Positions 9,121-17,732 of a DNA stretch of 64,000 nucleotides are shown piece after piece (position 1 is the first letter of the stretch; the number at the start of each line of letters is the position of its first letter). The notes under the pieces are model-generated. The model saw only the letters and a list, made by a program, of their open reading frames with translations, ran no database searches and was not told the origin of the DNA. This DNA is from Vagococcus elongatus (GTDB lineage: Bacteria; Bacillota; Bacilli; Lactobacillales; Vagococcaceae). The stretch is taken from contig NZ_NGKA01000007.1 of assembly GCF_003987645.1 (NCBI RefSeq), forward strand, positions 62,001 through 126,000. Direction: 5' to 3'. A program made the translations under genes and the position numbers.

Positions 9121-9158
9121 AAAAAAGCCGAAAAGTCTCGCAACTTTTCGGCTTTTTT
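9121..9158. terminator. Bidirectional terminator
   Basis: A 16-bp stem (9121-9136 with 9143-9158, core AAGCCGAAAAGT) with A and T runs on both flanks, placed between convergent genes 8577-9047 and 9221-9418. Confidence 0.93.
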
Positions 9159-9220
9159 ATCTTCCAAATACATATTTTTAACGAATCATCACGTCTGTTT
9201 GAACCATCCAATAATCCTAC

Positions 9221-9418
9221 TTAATTTATAACGATTGAAATAGCAAGTAGAATAAAAACTACGCCATAAAAATAGCCAAAATACAATGCTGCTGGAGAAA
9301 ATGGAGATGTATTCTCATCTCCATGCGCTTGGAGATGTTTTAGATAGTGCCTCGTCGAGTAAATTTGCCATGATCCCCCTGACAATAGGAGTAGTGCTAC
9401 GATTATTTTAAAAATCAT
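9221..9418 (-). CDS. Small two-helix membrane protein, unknown
   Basis: A 65-residue protein with hydrophobic segments at about 3-20 and 45-64 joined by a polar His-rich loop (TRHYLKHLQAHGDEN). AGAAAGGAAC precedes the ATG, so it is probably a real gene, but I recognise no family. It stands alone between two terminators. Confidence 0.6.
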   Translation of the reverse strand: MIFKIIVALLLLSGGSWQIYSTRHYLKHLQAHGDENTSPFSPAALYFGYFYGVVFILLAISIVIN

Positions 9419-9635
9419 TATGTGTTCCTTTCTGATTATCTTTCAACAGCTTCACAAATCACATGTAAGAAGCAGTTAATTGACAATCATATACCATTAG
9501 TCAACTTTTCAAACTTTCCGCAATATTATCAATTTTTTTCATATCAAATGTTCCATTATTCCCCCTTTTATTGCTGAATATTTTAATACTTTTCAATAAA
9601 AAGTCAACCATTTATTTTAAGGATAGAATATTCCG
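9419..9635. other. AT-rich intergenic stretch
   Basis: It separates the small membrane protein gene from the nitroreductase terminator. It probably contains the promoter of the 9221-9418 gene, but no clear -35/-10 pair was found and nothing else was recognised. Confidence 0.4.
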
Positions 9636-9672
9636 ACAAAAAACTGCCTACGCAATTTCCGTAGACAGTTTA
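9636..9672 (-). terminator. Terminator of the nitroreductase gene
   Basis: A 12-bp stem with one mismatch (9641-9653 with 9661-9672, AAACTGNCTACG) and a 7-nt loop. On the minus strand it is followed by TTTTTTGTC. Confidence 0.8.
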
Positions 9673-9760
9673 TAGTAAAATATTAGCTAACAAACAGGAG
9701 TTATAGTCGTTGATAAACAATCTCTTTTACCACTTAAGGCTTATCTAAAAATATGTCACC

Positions 9761-10507
9761 TTATTTTAAAATAAAGCCTTGCTTTTTAGCATTTTCCAGC
9801 AAATCTTTCCGTTTAGCCAACTGACGTGACATGCCAGTCACGATTTGTTTAGTAAAGCTGTCCAAACGGTTATTGGTATCTCTTGAATCATAATAAGTTT
9901 CTACTAACGCATCATAGTCCGCTAAAGCTTCATGTATATTCTCCGTGGTCTCATAACTATTGGTATGAAGTACCACTTCTTTAGGCAGTCGCGGTTTTTG
10001 CGATGGTGCCTCCGCCGGCTTCCCGATACCCAGTCCCAATACCGGAAAAACATAATCAGGCAAGTTTAACAATTCAACCATTTTTTGACTATCGTTGCCG
10101 ATACTGCCTAAATAAACTGTCCCGTAACCTAAACTTTCAGCCGCCACTACAACATTTTGAGCAGCAAGGCAGGCATCTGTCATCGCCACCATAAACCGGT
10201 CGAATTGTGCCAAAACGTCAGTGTTTTGATTTTCCTCCGCAGCGATTTGGTGGTTACGATGCTGATCAGCCACAAATATCAACAAGCACGGTGCCTCAGC
10301 CACATAAGTTTGATTGCAAATTTTTGCGATTTCATCCTTGAGTGACTGGTCGGTCACTTGAATAATAGAATAGCTTTGCATAAAGTTACTGGTAGCCGTC
10401 CGTTGTGCCACTTCAATCAATGTATTAAAATCATCTTGGGAAACTTCTTCATTTAAAAATTTTCGAATCGTACGGTGATCTAACTGGGTTTTAATTGTTT
10501 CGTTCAT
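9761..10507 (-). CDS. Nitroreductase-family NADPH-dependent FMN oxidoreductase (NfrA-like)
   Basis: A 248-residue flavoprotein of the NfrA group. It starts with the FMN-contact pattern HRTIRKF (about 11-17), has RTATSNFMQSYSIIQV near 36-51, the central ACLAAQNVVVAAESLGYGTVYLGSIGN segment (split here only for description) and a long helical C-terminal extension typical of NfrA. Such enzymes reduce flavins, nitro-compounds or quinones. The natural substrate is not readable. Single-gene unit with its own terminator. Confidence 0.88.
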   Translation of the reverse strand: MNETIKTQLDHRTIRKFLNEEVSQDDFNTLIEVAQRTATSNFMQSYSIIQVTDQSLKDEIAKICNQTYVAEAPCLLIFVADQHRNHQIAAEENQNTDVLAQFDRFMVAMTDACLAAQNVVVAAESLGYGTVYLGSIGNDSQKMVELLNLPDYVFPVLGLGIGKPAEAPSQKPRLPKEVVLHTNSYETTENIHEALADYDALVETYYDSRDTNNRLDSFTKQIVTGMSRQLAKRKDLLENAKKQGFILK

Positions 10508-10607
10508 CTTTTTATCCTCCTATTTTTTATACACACGCATAATAATACTATACACTTTTTCAAAAATATTTTCATTAAGCAAGTGTAGTTTAACAGAATC
10601 CTTCGAA

Positions 10608-10650
10608 AAAGAAGAAAACACCCTCCTAAAGGTTCTCCTTTAAGAAGGTG
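10608..10650 (-). terminator. Terminator of the YtxH/DUF948 operon
   Basis: A 15-position stem with two mismatches (ACACCCTCCTAAAGG pairing with CCTTTAAGAAGGTGT) followed on the minus strand by a T-rich tail. Confidence 0.8.
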
Positions 10651-10657
10651 TCGTCTG

Positions 10658-11170
10658 CTATTCTTCAGTCTCTTGTTTTATTTTGTCTTGGACATCCTCT
10701 GAAACTTCCTTGGCTTCGTCAACAATTGTTTCAGCGACTTCTTCCCCCGCATCTTTGACATTATCTTTTAGTTCCACAACTGTATCTGCTACTTCTTCAG
10801 TCATGTCCTCAACGTCAAGCACAATATCCTCTGCGTCGTCCACCAAATCATCTAATCTTTCTTCCCAGTTAGCGTCTGCCACCGTTTCCTTGAACTCTTT
10901 TTTCAAGTCAGATGTTTGTTGTTTCAACGTGTTCAGAGTGGAATCATGAAACTCATGTGCTTTGTTCATCGTATATTCCGAATACTCTGCCCCTTTTTGC
11001 TTCGCATACTCACCATATTCATAAGTTTTATCCTTTAAATCATCAATTTTTTTGAGCAACTCTTCCCTTGTTTCTTTTCCTGACTTTGGTGCCAAAAGTA
11101 ATGCCGTAAATGCAGCTGCTGTTCCTCCGATAACTGCCCCTAATAAAAATCCACTGCTTTTCTTACCCAT
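10658..11170 (-). CDS. YtxH domain-containing envelope protein
   Basis: 170 aa. A Gly/Ala-rich hydrophobic N-terminal segment (FLLGAVIGGTAAAFTALLLAP, about 8-28) followed by SGKETREEL is the YtxH signature. The rest is a long, acidic, helix-forming tail of Glu/Asp/Lys/Val repeats, probably coiled coil. It is anchored in the membrane and in other Firmicutes is linked to general stress or envelope stress, with unknown molecular role. It follows the DUF948 gene by 20 bp, the usual partner. Confidence 0.88.
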   Translation of the reverse strand: MGKKSSGFLLGAVIGGTAAAFTALLLAPKSGKETREELLKKIDDLKDKTYEYGEYAKQKGAEYSEYTMNKAHEFHDSTLNTLKQQTSDLKKEFKETVADANWEERLDDLVDDAEDIVLDVEDMTEEVADTVVELKDNVKDAGEEVAETIVDEAKEVSEDVQDKIKQETEE

Positions 11171-11190
11171 ATCCTTTGTCCTCCTAAAAT

Positions 11191-11634
11191 CTATTTTTTA
11201 AAAAAGTTAACTGCCGTCTTCCCAAGTTTTGAAGCTACCGTCGCTTTTGCTGCGCCACTGCCTACTGCACCAAGCTTATTGGCCATATGACGGCTGGATC
11301 TATTTAAGTCTGATACACTCTCACTCAGTTCTGCCACTGCATCAAACAGCGGATCAATCGTTTCGACTTTACTAGTCACATCCGCCAGCAATTCATTACT
11401 CTTTACAAGCAGGTCTTCTACTTGATGAGCCAGAACGTTGACGTCCTTCGTTACCACTTGTATCGTATTAGTTGTCTCATCCACTATCGCTTGCGCTTTA
11501 GTGATGGTTTCATTGGTCATATCTAATGTCTGCTTTAATTTTGGCAATAAGCTCATCAACACCACCACGAGCACTACCACTAAAATAACAAATGCTATAG
11601 CAGCAATCAAAGCAGCAATCTCAGTACCGGTCAT
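11191..11634 (-). CDS. DUF948 domain-containing protein
   Basis: 147 aa from the ATG at 11634 (MTGTEIAALI), chosen because GAGGAATG is well spaced; the upstream ATG gives 11 extra residues without a site. One strongly hydrophobic helix (about 6-30) precedes a helical region similar to methyl-accepting-protein linkers (TNETITKAQAIVDETTNTI), as in DUF948 proteins. It forms a two-gene operon with the YtxH protein and is probably membrane-anchored with a cytoplasmic coiled coil. Confidence 0.87.
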   Translation of the reverse strand: MTGTEIAALIAAIAFVILVVVLVVVLMSLLPKLKQTLDMTNETITKAQAIVDETTNTIQVVTKDVNVLAHQVEDLLVKSNELLADVTSKVETIDPLFDAVAELSESVSDLNRSSRHMANKLGAVGSGAAKATVASKLGKTAVNFFKK

Positions 11635-11792
11635 TTCACATTCCTCTTTTCTATCGTTTTCCAACACTTTTTTTTAGCATACCACTTACATTGTCTTTTC
11701 TCAACTAATTACAATAACCATTTGTAACTTTTTTTTCACCATTTTTTTGTTACAATAGTGATAGTATCTTAAACGTGAAAGGAGTTTTTTCT

Positions 11793-12704
11793 TTGGTTTC
11801 CAACCTTCTTTTTTTAACAGCAACACAAAGTTCAGATGTGTCAGTCACTGAGAAAACAACTAAAAAAATCAGTGCTTTTGCAAATTACTGGCAAAAAATA
11901 GACTGGGAAAGCCTCTTTGCTTTGTTTATCTCCAAAGGCATCATTATTTTAATCACTACTTTCCTGATCATCCTTACCCATCGCATCGGGAATAGATTCA
12001 TACGCAAGTCGTTTGATAGTTATAAACTAAAGGAAAAACAAAGTGAAACCAGAACTGAGACTTTATACGCCCTGTCAAAAAATATTTTCCAATACATTTT
12101 ATTCTTTGTTTATCTTTACACGCTTTTATCCATCATCGGGATTCCAGTCGGGTCTCTTTTAGCAGGAGCAGGAATCGTCGGAGTTGCCATCGGATTGGGA
12201 GCACAAGGGTTTATCAGTGATTTTATTACCGGCTTTTTTATTATTTTCGAAAAGCAGATCGAAGTTGGAGACTACGTAAAAATTGAAAATTTCGAGGGAA
12301 CGGTTCAATCAGTGGGACTGCGTACGACACAATTAAAAAGTGGGGATGGTGTCATGCATTATATTCCCAATCGAAGTATTCTAGTCGTGAGCAATTTATC
12401 TAAGGCTAATCGACTGGCTATTGTTCAGTTGCGCGTCGCTCCCTCAAATGATATTGAAAAAATCAAGGCTATTATGGCACAAGTGAACGAGGTATTAACA
12501 CCGCAATTCCCAGAAATCACTTCTCCCCCTGAAATCATGGGTGTCATTGATTTAGGCAACGGTTCACTGGCAATCAGAGTGACTATCGGGACACTCAACG
12601 GCGCCCAAATAAAGGTCCAGTCAAAATTTTTAGAAGAATACATCGAAGCTATTGCTAAAGAAGGTATAGAAATTCCTTCTTCGCCGATAACCTTAGCAAA
12701 TTAA
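11793..12704 (+). CDS. Small-conductance mechanosensitive channel (MscS family)
   Basis: 303 aa. It protects against hypo-osmotic shock by opening under membrane tension. There are three hydrophobic segments (about 41-65, 93-115 and 120-150); the pore-lining TM3 region GIVGVAIGLGAQGFISDFI is followed by the beta-domain motif IEVGDYVKIENFEGTVQSVG. The start is put at TTG 11793, since AAAGGAG at 11778-11784 lies 8 nt upstream; an earlier GTG at 11775 would place the binding site inside the gene. Divergent from the DUF948 operon and followed by a strong terminator. Confidence 0.93.
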   Translation: MVSNLLFLTATQSSDVSVTEKTTKKISAFANYWQKIDWESLFALFISKGIIILITTFLIILTHRIGNRFIRKSFDSYKLKEKQSETRTETLYALSKNIFQYILFFVYLYTLLSIIGIPVGSLLAGAGIVGVAIGLGAQGFISDFITGFFIIFEKQIEVGDYVKIENFEGTVQSVGLRTTQLKSGDGVMHYIPNRSILVVSNLSKANRLAIVQLRVAPSNDIEKIKAIMAQVNEVLTPQFPEITSPPEIMGVIDLGNGSLAIRVTIGTLNGAQIKVQSKFLEEYIEAIAKEGIEIPSSPITLAN

Positions 12705-12708
12705 TCAC

Positions 12709-12738
12709 GTCCGGAACTTTTTATGGTTCCGGATTTTT
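12709..12738 (+). terminator. Terminator of mscS-family gene
   Basis: Perfect 8-bp stem TCCGGAAC (12710-12717) with GTTCCGGA (12726-12733), then five T. Confidence 0.88.
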
Positions 12739-12781
12739 GTGGAATACACCCTAATTCTGTAACCAGAAAATCATAAAATTT

Positions 12782-13900
12782 TTATTTCAGCAAAAACAAA
12801 AGTTGTTTCGTCCGCATGGCTGCCCTTTTTAAATTTCCTTTTGCATTCTTCATCGCTTCACCCAAAGATGAAATTCTATCAACGATTGGTATAACTACAT
12901 CTAATCCATTCAAATGAAAAATAGCGGGATCTCCCTCAACAGAACCAACAAAAGCAATCACCGGCAGCTGATATTTTTTTGCTATTTGACCAATCCCAAT
13001 CGGTACTTTTCCTTGCAGACTTTGGCTGTCTATTTTTCCCTCACCTGTAATAACCAAGTCTGCAGTGCGTATTTCTTCTTCCAAAGCGGAATAGTGAGCA
13101 ATCAAATCAAAGCCTCGTACCATTTTAGCATTCAATAATTTACGCAAGGCTATTCCTAACCCTCCGGCTGCCCCGTCCCCTTTTTGCGGGGTATCTCCGT
13201 CTAAAAGTACCTGCTCATAATTTATCATCATCGTTTCATATGTTTTTAATTCTTCTTGTTTGATCCCTTTTTGTGTGCCAAACATATAGACCGCGCCTGT
13301 GGGTCCAGTCAAGGGGCTCTCCACGTCGGCGGCAATAATAAATTCAACATTGTTTACTCTAGCGTCTAAATTCTCTTTTGAGACTTGACGGACAAGACCT
13401 AAATTCTCCCCTTTTGGCGAAAGTACATTGCCAGAAATATCAAAAAATTCTACCCCTAACGCATGCATTGCCCCCATGCCACCATCCACAGTTCCTGTAC
13501 CGCCAAGCCCGATGATGATGGTCTTGGCTCCTTTGTCCAAAGCAGCCAAGATAGATTCTCCCAGTCCGGCCGAATTTGTCTGACTTGGGTGTGTTCTGTC
13601 AGTACCATCAAGAAACTGAATCCCGCAAGTCAACGCAGATTCGATGACGGCAATTTTTTCTTGCGCCAACCAGCCGAAAAACGATGTCCCGACCTTCCCT
13701 CTTAAATTCTGACAAGATATCTGTTCATATTGGCCAGTGTAATTAGTGATAAAAGCTTCCACTGTTCCTTCGCCACCGTCTGCAATCGCAATTTTCTTGA
13801 CCTGAACTTCCTCTGACATAAATACTTCTTCAATGATTTTATTTGCCTCAACGCTGGATAAAGACCCCTTCATCGAGTCAATCGCTGAAATAATTTTCAT
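12782..13900 (-). CDS. glxK: Glycerate kinase (GlxK/GarK family)
   Basis: 372 aa. It phosphorylates glycerate, feeding it to glycolysis. The family pattern is clear: SAIDSMKGSLSSVEAN at the N-terminus, IADGGEGTVEAF (about 39-50), GLGGTGTVDGGMG and the C-terminal ITGEGKIDSQSLQGKVP. The start is the ATG at 13900, 7 nt after GAGGTGG, rather than the tandem ATG at 13903 or a longer upstream frame. No permease or regulator accompanies it here. Confidence 0.93.
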   Translation of the reverse strand: MKIISAIDSMKGSLSSVEANKIIEEVFMSEEVQVKKIAIADGGEGTVEAFITNYTGQYEQISCQNLRGKVGTSFFGWLAQEKIAVIESALTCGIQFLDGTDRTHPSQTNSAGLGESILAALDKGAKTIIIGLGGTGTVDGGMGAMHALGVEFFDISGNVLSPKGENLGLVRQVSKENLDARVNNVEFIIAADVESPLTGPTGAVYMFGTQKGIKQEELKTYETMMINYEQVLLDGDTPQKGDGAAGGLGIALRKLLNAKMVRGFDLIAHYSALEEEIRTADLVITGEGKIDSQSLQGKVPIGIGQIAKKYQLPVIAFVGSVEGDPAIFHLNGLDVVIPIVDRISSLGEAMKNAKGNLKRAAMRTKQLLFLLK

Positions 13901-14073
13901 CATACCACCTCGCCTGCAACAAATTTTTGGCATCTTTTCCGTCCTCTTACACTATTATATCATTGAATCTCTTCTACTGAACAATATGGCATAACCTAAA
14001 ATCATCAAATTCCTTAAATAAATTAGTCACATTAAATTTTTTCGTCATAAATCTCGATTTTATGAAAGTGCAT
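13901..14073. other. Intergenic region, promoter of glycerate kinase
   Basis: A short AT-rich stretch between the glycerate kinase gene and the cbpB terminator; no reading frame or structure beyond likely promoter sequence. Confidence 0.4.
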
Positions 14074-14115
14074 AAAAAAACACAATAAATTCAGTGAACA
14101 AAAGAATTTATTGTG
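14074..14115 (-). terminator. Terminator after cbpB
   Basis: Perfect 12-bp stem CACAATAAATTC (14081-14092) with GAATTTATTGTG (14104-14115); seven T follow on the minus strand. Confidence 0.9.
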
Positions 14116-14149
14116 CTTTCATTTAAAAGCTTATTTTGATAAATATTTA

Positions 14150-14638
14150 CTAACCAAATTTCCGGATCTCAACTTTTTTAGGTTTCAAATCATAGTCATT
14201 ACCAAGAGTATGCATCAGATGATTCACCGCTTTGAGTAGTTCCTTTCGTGTGACGATTCCCATGAACTTATTGTTCTCGTCAGAAACTGGAATAAACGGA
14301 TGGTCCACTGCCAGATGGAAAAGTCTTTCCACATCAGAGGTGTTGTTGATAAATGTAATATCCACATCCATCACATCGGCAACTTTTTTATCATTCAGAT
14401 TATTTGGTTCTACTTCATCTAAATCAAACATTTCATCTACGATATTTGTCAAGCCGATAAATCCGACCAATTCATCTTGGGCGTTTAATACTGGAATTTT
14501 AGAATAACGAACTTTCGAAAGAACTAACAATGCATGGGTAAGCGGGTTGGTGTCCATCACATGGGCCACTTTATCTGCACTGATCAGAAAATCACTCTGA
14601 TTTTCTAATAAAAGATTTTCTATTGTACTTCCAATCAT
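14150..14638 (-). CDS. cbpB: CBS-pair protein, c-di-AMP-binding CbpB/DarB type
   Basis: 162 aa made of two CBS domains (about 17-70 and 84-142) with nothing else. Length and motifs (NPLTHALLVLSKVRYSKIPVL and HPFIPVSDENNKFMGIVTRKEL) match the CbpB (Listeria) / DarB (Bacillus) c-di-AMP receptors, which in those hosts regulate the (p)ppGpp synthetase or pyruvate carboxylase. A c-di-AMP cyclase gene (cdaA) lies at 57.4-58.3 kb. It follows the phosphodiesterase gene in the murI-rph-yfcE-cbpB order. Ligand binding is inferred from family. Confidence 0.82.
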   Translation of the reverse strand: MIGSTIENLLLENQSDFLISADKVAHVMDTNPLTHALLVLSKVRYSKIPVLNAQDELVGFIGLTNIVDEMFDLDEVEPNNLNDKKVADVMDVDITFINNTSDVERLFHLAVDHPFIPVSDENNKFMGIVTRKELLKAVNHLMHTLGNDYDLKPKKVEIRKFG

Positions 14639-14742
14639 TTAAGATTGCCTCCTTTTCACTCAACTTCATTGTAGCGAATTAAATCTAAATTAAAAGCCTT
14701 TTCACACTTTATTCAATCTTTTTTTAGTAAATCCTCATGTTC

Positions 14743-15255
14743 TTATCTTTTAAATTCCTGAGTTAGTTCCGGTAAAGGCTGATGTTGTTCATTAAAATAA
14801 GAAACGATATATTTTTCCGGCGTGCTTTCTATGATAGCGTAAGTTTTCACACGAAATCTTCCCCTAGGCTGACTGATGCTCCCGGGATTAACGATGAGGA
14901 TGTTCTCGACTAACTCAGCAAACAACTGGTGGGTATGTCCGTATAAAGCAATATTGGCTCCTGATTCTTCGGCTTCATAAAATAAATGCTGCAAGCCAAA
15001 ACGAACACTGCTCCGATGTCCATGAGTCATATATATCTTATCTAATCCATTAGATAAGGTTTGACTATTTGAAAATCTTGAATCGTAATCACAGTTGCCT
15101 GTCACTACATGAAAATCATTCCAAATCGGGTCTGTAGGTGATAACTCAGAATCACCGCAATGGAACATCTCATCTACTTTTCCACGATACTTATCGGCTA
15201 ACTCTTTTAATACAAAATAGTCTCCATGATTGTCACTGACTACTAAATATTTCAT
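14743..15255 (-). CDS. Metallophosphoesterase, YfcE/MJ0936 family
   Basis: 170 aa. All metal-binding motifs are present: SDNHGD (7-12), HCGDSE (about 35-40), GNCD (53-56), THGHRSS and YGHTHQLF. YfcE-type enzymes hydrolyse phosphodiesters in vitro, with uncertain physiological substrate. It lies directly downstream of rph-rdgB in a common Firmicutes gene order, so co-transcription is likely. Confidence 0.9.
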   Translation of the reverse strand: MKYLVVSDNHGDYFVLKELADKYRGKVDEMFHCGDSELSPTDPIWNDFHVVTGNCDYDSRFSNSQTLSNGLDKIYMTHGHRSSVRFGLQHLFYEAEESGANIALYGHTHQLFAELVENILIVNPGSISQPRGRFRVKTYAIIESTPEKYIVSYFNEQHQPLPELTQEFKR

Positions 15256-15323
15256 CTCTATTCTCCTCTTCTTGATGGTCTGATGCTGGGATTTTAGAGA
15301 CTGTTATTCTCTAAAAATAGTGG

Positions 15324-16667
15324 CTAGTCCTCCAACCAATCGTCCCAAACTTTTGTCAAATTTTGAATAGCTTTGGCACGATGGCTTATTTTATTTTTTA
15401 TTTCTGGTGCTAATTCTGCCATGGATTTCCCCATTTCTTCCACCAAAAATAGCGGATCATAGCCAAAACCGTTTTCTCCCCGAGGAATAGTCAGGATTCT
15501 TCCTTCTGTTTCCCCATTGACCACCAAACTTTTCCGATTGGGTGCAGCCAAAACTAAGGTGCAATGGAAGCGAGCAGTCCGTTCTTCTTTAGGGACACCC
15601 GTCAGCTCATGCAAAAGTTTGGCATTATTTGCAGCATCATTGTGTGCCTCTCCCGCAAAACGGGCAGAGTACACCCCAGGCTGTCCTCCTAACGCATCTA
15701 CGATCAATCCCGAATCATCTGCTAGGACCATACATTTTAATCTTGCGGCAATCGTTTCAGCTTTCAAGCGGGCATTTTCCTCAAAGGTACTGCCAGTTTC
15801 TTCTACTTCAGGGATTTCCGGAAAATCTTCCAGTGTTTTGATCCTAAATCCTTTTTCAGCAAACATAGCTTCAAATTCCTTTGCTTTGCCCGCATTATGG
15901 GTGGCAATTAAAATATCATTTTTAGAAGCGCTGTATACTGGAGCAGCAGAGGTTTCCAGTGCTTCTTTTTGCAGCCGGATCAAATCAAAGATGCCATTCT
16001 CTCCTAAATTCAGCATGGAAAGTAAATCTTCTCGAGAAAAAGTCTGTTCTTCGCCTGTTCCCTGAATCTCTACAAATTCTCCCGATTCAGTCATCACTAA
16101 ATTCATATCCACCGCAGCATTTACGTCTTCAGTGTAATCCAAGTCAAGCACAGGTGTCCCGTCTTGCAATACTCCCACGCTGATCGCAGCCAAATGTTCT
16201 CTCAAAGGATTTTCCACTAATTGGCCGGCAGCCATCTCATGCTGTACTGCTAGAGACAGGGCGACGAAAGCACCAGTGATACTTGCTGTACGTGTTCCCC
16301 CATCGGCTTGAAGCACATCGCAATCAATAACAATCGACTTTTCTCCCAAGACTTCCAAATCCACGACAGAGCGCAAAGAGCGCCCAATCAAACGCTGGAT
16401 TTCCATTGTTCGGCCGGAAAGTTTGCCATTGCTGCTCTCCCGACGATTTCTCGTATTCGTTGCTCTTGGCAGCATGCTATATTCCGCTGTGACCCAGCCT
16501 TTGCCGCTATTTTTTAAAAATGTCGGAACTGAATTTTCGATTGAAGCGGCACATAAAACCATAGTATCGCCAAAGCGGATCAAGACAGACCCTTCTGCGT
16601 GTTTCAATACATTTGTTTCTATAGAAATTTTTCTGAGTTCATCGACTCGTCGACCATCGTGTCTCAT
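15324..16667 (-). CDS. rph-rdgB: Bifunctional RNase PH / XTP-dITP pyrophosphatase fusion
   Basis: 447 aa, two complete enzymes in one chain. Residues about 1-240 are RNase PH, a phosphorolytic tRNA 3'-end exonuclease ([29 protein letters not shown]). Residues about 252-447 are the RdgB/HAM1 house-cleaning pyrophosphatase that removes XTP and dITP ([49 protein letters not shown]). The same fusion is known in enterococci and relatives. It sits 21 bp after murI. Confidence 0.95.
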   Translation of the reverse strand: MRHDGRRVDELRKISIETNVLKHAEGSVLIRFGDTMVLCAASIENSVPTFLKNSGKGWVTAEYSMLPRATNTRNRRESSNGKLSGRTMEIQRLIGRSLRSVVDLEVLGEKSIVIDCDVLQADGGTRTASITGAFVALSLAVQHEMAAGQLVENPLREHLAAISVGVLQDGTPVLDLDYTEDVNAAVDMNLVMTESGEFVEIQGTGEEQTFSREDLLSMLNLGENGIFDLIRLQKEALETSAAPVYSASKNDILIATHNAGKAKEFEAMFAEKGFRIKTLEDFPEIPEVEETGSTFEENARLKAETIAARLKCMVLADDSGLIVDALGGQPGVYSARFAGEAHNDAANNAKLLHELTGVPKEERTARFHCTLVLAAPNRKSLVVNGETEGRILTIPRGENGFGYDPLFLVEEMGKSMAELAPEIKNKISHRAKAIQNLTKVWDDWLED

Positions 16668-16688
16668 TTTGATGTTCCTTTCTCTCCT

Positions 16689-17489
16689 TTAGAGCGTCAC
16701 TTTCTTCGCGGCTATTTTTTTTAATGGCAGCCAATCCAACGCAATATCATCAAACATTTTAGGTGAAGCTGTGGTATAAAACTCATGTTCTTTCATTTTT
16801 TCACTCGCTTGGGCGGCAATATTAAAATAATCAAGGAGCATGCTGACCTCCCCCACAGTTTCCGCACCTGAATCAACGAGGGTCACTTGGCTTCCCATAT
16901 AATTTTGAATCAATGGACGCAACAAAGGATAATGAGTACAGCCTAAGATTAGCGTATCTATCTTTTCCCTTTTTAAAGATTTCAAAGTTTCTGCCACTAC
17001 CATTTTAGCTAACGGACTATTATATTCGCTACTCTCCACAATAGGGACAAATTTAGGACAAGCCAATTCCGTGACAAACGTTTTCGGTGCTTTAGTCAAA
17101 ATACCTTTGGAATAGGAGTGGCTGTTCACTGTCCCAACTGTACCAATCACGCCGATTCGATTGTTTTCTGTTCGTTTTAAACTTGCGCGGACTCCCGGAA
17201 GAATCACGCCCACAACTGGAATAGCCAAACTTGATTTTATTCGATCAAGTGCGGCTGCTGTGGCTGTATTACAGGCAATCACTAACATTTTGATGTTTTT
17301 TTTCATTAAAAAAGAAGTCATTTCCCAAGTAAACTCAATAATCTGTTCCACAGGTCGGGGACCATAAGGACATCTTGCTGTGTCACCGAGGTAAATGATG
17401 CGCTCATTTGGAAGTTGTTTAAGGGCTTCTTTAACGACGGTCAATCCGCCCACTCCTGAGTCGATAAAGCCGATCGCTTCTTCATTCAC
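16689..17489 (-). CDS. murI: Glutamate racemase
   Basis: 266 aa from a GTG at 17489; it makes D-glutamate for peptidoglycan. Both catalytic cysteine motifs are intact: ACNTATAAAL and GCTHYPLL. FIDSGVGGLTV lies at the N-terminus as expected. The GTG start follows GGAAAGGAG by 11 nt and gives the usual MurI length; an upstream ATG at 17585 would add 32 basic residues foreign to the family. First gene of murI-rph/rdgB-yfcE-cbpB. Confidence 0.94.
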   Translation of the reverse strand: MNEEAIGFIDSGVGGLTVVKEALKQLPNERIIYLGDTARCPYGPRPVEQIIEFTWEMTSFLMKKNIKMLVIACNTATAAALDRIKSSLAIPVVGVILPGVRASLKRTENNRIGVIGTVGTVNSHSYSKGILTKAPKTFVTELACPKFVPIVESSEYNSPLAKMVVAETLKSLKREKIDTLILGCTHYPLLRPLIQNYMGSQVTLVDSGAETVGEVSMLLDYFNIAAQASEKMKEHEFYTTASPKMFDDIALDWLPLKKIAAKKVTL

Positions 17490-17689
17490 TCTGCTTCCAA
17501 CTCCTTTCCGCTTGTTTCTCATTCTTCTATTCTCTAATTTTTTGAGGAAAGTTGCAAGTCTTTTAATCGTAAGACCAGCCTTCATTTGAAGTAAATACCA
17601 ACAGACTTCTGTTTTAAAGTGCTATCTATAAAAATACACTGTTCATGAGTTTTTTTCTTTGACCTCTGTCGGAAACTTTATGACTTGAC

Positions 17690-17727
17690 CATTAAAAAGC
17701 TGAAACATTTTTTAATGTTTCAGCTTT
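17690..17727 (-). terminator. Terminator of pheST
   Basis: Perfect 14-bp stem AAAGCTGAAACATT (17696-17709) with its complement at 17714-17727; TTTTTAAT follows on the minus strand. Confidence 0.9.
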
Positions 17728-17732
17728 CACTC

